Assembly (NCBI RefSeq): GCF_030247185.1
Contig: NC_080571.1
Location: forward strand, 213,035,380-213,099,379
From: Malaya genurostris
Lineage: Eukaryota; Arthropoda; Insecta; Diptera; Culicidae
Reading direction: 5' to 3'
DNA length: 64,000 bases
The translations under genes were made by a program, and so were the position numbers. The notes under the pieces are model-generated. The model did not search any database. It saw nothing but the letters and a program-made list of their open reading frames with translations, and had not been told where the DNA came from. Of the stretch, positions 59,046-64,000 are shown piece by piece (the first letter of the stretch is position 1; every line of letters starts with the position of its first letter).

Positions 59046-61678
59046 ATTGGATGTCATTTCAAACACAAACAAATGGTGAACACTTATCATAGCAACCAGT
59101 GTATATACACTCAACTTTTAAAGCCAGCATTTCAGGGTGTTTTTATTTCATTTTTAACAGAAATACATCGATTTGAAGTAAAGAACTTTTGCCCGTTTCA
59201 GTCTTTATCATGAGAACCCTAAGGTAATCGAATTGTTACATAGGTCTTCAGCAGTGCCCTGCCTTTTTTACGTGTTCGTAATTCTGACTCACCGAAAGGT
59301 CTTAAATCTTCTGTATCTGTTAGGGTTTGCTTTGAAGTTTACCTTTTAGAATTCCTTCACCAATTTAGTAAAGTTGGTCGAGGATTACTCTTAAGGCGCC
59401 TCTTGACAATCTTCACAATGGCAGGTGTGATACAGTAGCTAGACGCTAGACGTCCGCCATTTTACTGTTTCTTGGTAATTAATTTTTACGGACTTAATCA
59501 CCATCGAACGGTTAATTACGTTACAAATAGACAAAATAAATGTCATTAAGAAATTAATATGATATCACATATTGACGATGAAGTAAAACTCATTGATCAT
59601 TGGTGGTTATCTGTTTTGTTTTTGGTTATTTTGTCGAATAGCTGCAAAGTTTCAGAGAAGCTTCAGGGATGGGAGATGATTACTGATACCAGTCTAGGTT
59701 TGACAAGAAATAGGAATCTTGAAAATCTTTGAAGATCCTATTTGATAAAATATGTGAATCTCAAGCAATAAATTAAGGAAACGGTAATTACCGTGTTGAT
59801 TACGAGATATATTTGAATGGCAGTCTGTGGCACAAATTTTATGGTATTGAATGTACGTATTGGATAAAGCGTCTGAGATTAGAAATTATATTCAAGTGTT
59901 TCATCTTCTCACCCCTATGCCGCCTACGTCAGTCGATATGACGTAGTCTGCTTATTAGTTCATTAGAATGGCTCAAAACCAAGACTCTCAATGGTCTTAT
60001 TTGAGATAATAAACGTTCTGTTCAATATACAGTCTGAGACAATGTGTTTCTTTTTGTCTATTGTTTTTAGACCGGTGGTTCTTTGGTAGTGAACAAAACA
60101 TTTTTTTATTAGTAAATACAACTCTAAACTGTCTGAGAACAGGAACCCTAAAAAGTGAGTCAACCTATAGGTACATATCGTGAAACTCATTTATCACTCG
60201 ACGAGTGGATAACTTGCTATCTGTGTTGTTACGGTACGAGGTTTCCTGTACTCTATGACAGTGCTCGTTTTCGCTGAACAGTATGGGTCGCTAGAAACTG
60301 AAATTCGATTTATCATAGCGTATCGAAGAATAGTTCTTGTTAGATCTCCAACATCAAATATTGTACAATGCAGAAAACTACTGTAAATTGTATCGATTTG
60401 TTTTGATCCCCCCAGGAACACAATGACTATCCTTTTAACTGTGACCGGCACTGTAGATATAGATAGCTAGCAATAGATACCTAAACTGATGTTCATGCGG
60501 TGGTGGCAATAATGGAATATTGGGAAGAAAGCGAACAATTCAACATCGCACGCGAGAGAGTCGCGAGTGTAGGAATTTTATTTGTACAGACTGCCAGTTT
60601 GTCGAAGTGCTAGTGTGATTGAAGAACGCGCTCAAGTGGGACTTGAAGAAAGATGAAACAAGCGTGCAGTAGAACAAGAACTGACCATCCTCAAGTAGGC
60701 AAATTAACCTTACGTTGTTTGTTGGTGCCTTCCAGTGTAGGTCAAGTGAGTTGATGCTTGGATATGCATCTATCATACGGTACTTCAAGAATAGGAGTGC
60801 ACGCTTGACTCCATGATTCGTGCTTTATTGGTTTATTTGCAATGAATGAGAATGATTCTCGTGTTATTAAAATCTGAGAGGAACGAGAATGAATAAGTGT
60901 TTGTATGTCCAGTTGCTAACAATGAATGTTTTTTTTACTGTGAATAATGTACAATATGTTGCATTGAATGTCTGAAATGAATTGAAGTATGATAACACAG
61001 TATATTTGAACAGAAAAACCAGCAACAATGAAGGAAGAACATAATGCCACGTAATTCCAATTTGTTTGCGGTTGAAGAATATTTGGAATGTGAAGTAAAT
61101 TGTTCTTTGCGAAGTGAGAGAAACTATGTTTAAACTATGGTCATTGCTTTTCCAAACCTTAAGTTTACTAAACAAAAAACCTGTTTCCTAAAACTCTACA
61201 CTTTCTTCTAAATTCTAAAACGACATTGTCTAGTTTCTTGAGCTATTTCATGGCAGTGATGCTTTTATTTGAGTATATTGTAATCAGGGATATAGTTCAT
61301 GCGTATTTGAGTTTTGGGCAGCCGGCTGCTAAGAGTGGACGATTTATTTTCCGAACAATAACAGTCGGCACAGTTTTGTGTACTGATGTGTATTGCAATT
61401 TTGAATCCAGATAATGTAGTTAAGCAGTTTCTTATTAGTTACGGGTGGATGACACTTGAGATGAAGATGGTATTTTGTAAATTCAGGACTATCAAACTTT
61501 TTGAAAGCTGCGAACTATCTTTATCTAAGTGCTTTCAGCTTACTGTGTATGATTTATGACTGTCATATATGGTCAAATATGATTGATGAACTAAATGGTG
61601 ACCCTTTCACAGCACTACGATCAGACCGACATAGTGCTCTAGCGGTTCAACAAAATTCATTGGGGCTGCACTCCAAAA
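59046..61678. other. Intergenic DNA
   Basis: No gene is supported. Around 60540-60740 a slightly GC-richer patch has no family match. Other open frames here are short and featureless. Confidence 0.35.
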
Positions 61679-62167
61679 CCCTCTCAGCAGGCGATTCTAT
61701 TTTGTTGGTCGTTGAGCGCTTATTGAACGACATACTGCACGAAATATTCGTTCAGTTTGCTGGAACGGTTTGTTGTTGTTTTTTCTCTTTCCAAAATAGT
61801 GTGAAAATTAGGTGTTACTTTCCTATAGAAAGAAGATTTGTTGTTAATCTACATGAAGTAGAAGTATTGTACAGGTATGTAGTGTTGGTTTAAAAAAAAG
61901 TGGGTAAAACTTCGGAAAATCTCCAGTAAAACTAGTCCAACGGGGCTCCAACTCCTTATATTAAAAATGGCTCAAGAATGAACCACTGTCTGCCGGGTTT
62001 GTTGATCAAAAGAAATGGCATTCGGTTCAACGGTCTTTTTCAAAATCGGCAAACGAAGGTCCCGTGTTGGCCTCCCGTTGAACGATTGATTGGACTTTCA
62101 TTGGACCAATGATCCAATGTATTGGACCAATGAAGGACCACCGTTGAACGTTTTTTTTTAAAGAGGG
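61679..62167 (+). mobile_element. ~489-bp MITE, full copy
   Basis: It starts CCCTCTCAGCAGGC and ends AAAGAGGG. It matches 51174-51645 (inverted) and, in its right half, 10579-10827. Confidence 0.75.
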
Positions 62168-62794
62168 AACCCGTGTCGGTGGTTCAGAGTACGAAGGGCT
62201 TGTTTCGCAAAGCAAGTCTCGATCTGGAAACATTCTTATGTCATTTTCGCTTGAGAAAACTGAAACTGACCCAGGGTAGTTTCATCAAACAAACACTTTT
62301 CACGAAACTGTGTTGCGTTCGCACTTAGCAACGGGGGTTCGAGCAAACCTGATATGAAAACCTGAAGGTTCGAAACTGACTCGATTTTCAGGTCAACAAC
62401 GTTGAAACTAGGTTCGAAACTAGCTTCTAATAAACGGTTTGACAGAAGTTAGGGTGGAAACTGGGTTAGGTTTGACATCAAACGAAAACGACATTAGTGT
62501 TATTAGGATCACAGTAGAGATGGGCCAAGCAGTTAATTTTAAAGAACCGTTCAGAATTTGGTAGTTTTACCGAGAGAACTAGTTTTTCCTGAATCGTTCA
62601 TTCGTTCTTCATAAATTTTGAATGTTTCTGCAAAAACCAATGGAAACAAACTCTTCAAATGGAAATGCAGTAACTTTGTTGCATGTACGACCAATTCGAA
62701 ATATATAGATACTAATATACTTTTTTATGGAATTCAATCATTTTAAATTCGTTTGAAAAAATTAGAGAACTATCGTTGTTCTACAATAAACCTA
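62168..62794. other. Intergenic DNA
   Basis: Words such as GGTTCGAAACTGACTCG and GGTTCGAAACTAGC recur at 62365-62430. No gene is seen. Confidence 0.35.
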
Positions 62795-62850
62795 ATTATT
62801 TGTTCGTGGAATATGAGAGCTGGATATCTTGTTAATATGATGTCTTTGCT
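62795..62850 (+). repeat. Short fragment matching the LINE ORF2 interior
   Basis: The segment around GAGAGCTGGATATCTTGTTA matches 15600-15655 of the LINE with few differences. It is too short to be a normal LINE copy. Confidence 0.6.
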
Positions 62851-63348
62851 TAAGTGCTTAAGTCATTTTTCCAAAAATCTCTATTCGACGTAAGAACCTA
62901 TCTGTACCATATCGGTACCAGAATCTGGTCAACATAAGTAACAGGAAAATGTCACCCACGCTCATTTTGGTGAGCAAAAAAATGTTTTTTTAGTTTTTCA
63001 TGGAAAATGTCGCAATATTGTCGAGAATAATTCTCAATTATTATTGTATGTGGCTTAGATTGATTGATTAGATTGCGATTATTGATTGTATGTGGCTTAG
63101 AGACGTTGGCAGTGCGGCCAATTTTTTTTTACTTATTTATTATTTATTTTACAACATAATTCAAATAATTATACCCGTCATATTAACGAATATTTGATCC
63201 TATTTTGCATAGTAATAAACCATTTAATATCACACGATAAACGCAAAAACGATTATTTTGATTTTTTTATTTGATTTGAACACTTTCTCTAATCATGATG
63301 TAGTGTAGAATACAATAAGAATAGCCCTGTGGTAGAGAAAGTTTCGGT
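62851..63348. other. AT-rich intergenic DNA
   Basis: Nothing supported apart from a CATTTTGGTGAGCAAA word shared with the region around 7690. Confidence 0.35.
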
Positions 63349-63618
63349 TGATTTTTCAGAAGGCCGTAAGAGCAATTGACAGTTTCCCTTTGTTTACTTT
63401 CTCTTCTATCAATTACCAAGAGGTTTCCAACTTTATCACTCAACTCTTTGCATAAAATGATACCCGAAACTTTTGACTTTCAAACAGAAGGCTGAGAAAT
63501 CCAAGAAATTCAGAGGCTGTGAAATCCAAGAAATTCTTTATAATCACATCCCAATAGTCGAAAGAGAAAGTAAATAAAGAGAAACTGCCTCTTGCTCTTA
63601 CTGCCTTTGAAAAATCAA
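63349..63618. mobile_element. MITE with GATTTTTCA...GTTTCCCTTTGTTTACTTTC ends, copy 3
   Basis: This copy has the longest inverted ends of its family: about 60 bp, from GATTTTTCAGAAGGCCGTAA on the left to its imperfect complement ending TGAAAAATC on the right. It includes the inner core shared with 26518 and 48434. Confidence 0.75.
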
Positions 63619-63782
63619 ACGAGAAATAGCATTATGTTAAAGATGTCAAAGAGTCTCCCGAGGCCCGGCTCCAAAATCGTAACCCGAGTTGTGTTATCTT
63701 GTGTTAGGCGCAAACCAATATTTCTCCACACGTATTAAAGTCTATCCGCACTAGGCCGACCCGACACCGACTGTAAATAGAT

Positions 63783-63935
63783 TTTTTTTGTTTCGATTAT
63801 AGAGGTTTTAACTTTAAGGTCATTCGCCTCTTCGGGTCAGGAAACTTTCTAACCCTATGTGCGGGGTTGGGAAATGAACCCAGGTGGGATGCGTGAAATG
63901 CACCGACTAACCCATCACGCTATACCCGTCTACTC
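63783..63935 (-). mobile_element. Feilai-like tRNA-derived SINE, minus orientation
   Basis: On the minus strand it starts GGGTATAGCGTGATGGGTTA, has CACCTGGGTTCATTTCC in place of the B box, and then the tail GAGGCGAATGACCTTAAAG. It ends in an A tract. It is full length, like the copy at 36837-36991. Confidence 0.85.
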
Positions 63936-64000
63936 AATCAATAGAATTGTTTAATGATTCTGAAAAAAATTTTACACTATCAGATCAGGCTAGCTTAAAA

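Overview
This is eukaryotic nuclear DNA from a culicine mosquito, most likely Aedes or a close relative. The reasons are AT-rich intergenic sequence, short GT-AG introns, tRNA-derived SINEs resembling the Aedes Feilai type, relics of an ITm (DD37E-like) mariner transposase, an I/Loa-type LINE, and a dense mixture of MITEs. The species assignment is inference from these repeats. No CRISPR array, operon, phage or bacterial feature is present.

Layout of genes. Five multi-exon genes are well supported, and a small zinc-finger gene is reasonably supported; their exon structures were reconstructed by hand. (1) 2381-4279 (+): fidgetin-like 1 AAA ATPase, three exons. (2) 4403-4698 (-): cytochrome c oxidase subunit 6C, two exons, convergent with gene 1. 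(3) 19306-21821 (+): a bZIP transcription factor with a reiterated intronic motif. (4) 22057-23796 (-): JMJD7, a JmjC Fe(II)/2-oxoglutarate oxygenase, six exons, convergent with gene 3. (5) 35227-45011 (+): MEAK7/TLDC1, a TLD-domain protein, seven exons with a 7.9 kb fifth intron. (6) 46857-47556 (-): a small C2H2 zinc-finger protein, three exons. A possible N-terminus of a further minus-strand gene lies at 1-44.

Mobile DNA. A nearly complete LINE (10866-17148) has perfect 13-bp target duplications, an intact gag-like ORF1 and a broken ORF2 (endonuclease, reverse transcriptase, RNase H). A further LINE 3' relic lies at 8126-8445. A three-copy, ~0.71 kb non-autonomous DNA transposon has perfect 7-bp target duplications at every copy (5446, 27224, 32847). 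hAT-like MITEs with 8-bp duplications lie at 31227 and 31931. A 1.4 kb TTAA-flanked element at 28951-30363 splits an older RT relic. A mariner-like MITE at 50512-50599 has jumped into a (TA)n microsatellite. Two mariner transposase pseudogenes lie at 51659-52180 (+) and 58360-59045 (-). At least three tRNA-derived SINE families are present.

The genes look like unrelated single-copy housekeeping and regulatory loci separated by transposon-rich DNA; nothing suggests that they form a pathway. The items most worth a second look are the 7-bp-duplication transposon family, the repeated TTGTAGTACGG motif in the bZIP first intron, the nested TTAA insertion, and the two perfect hairpins at 8706 and 38142. 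I did not find a convincing new multi-gene system.
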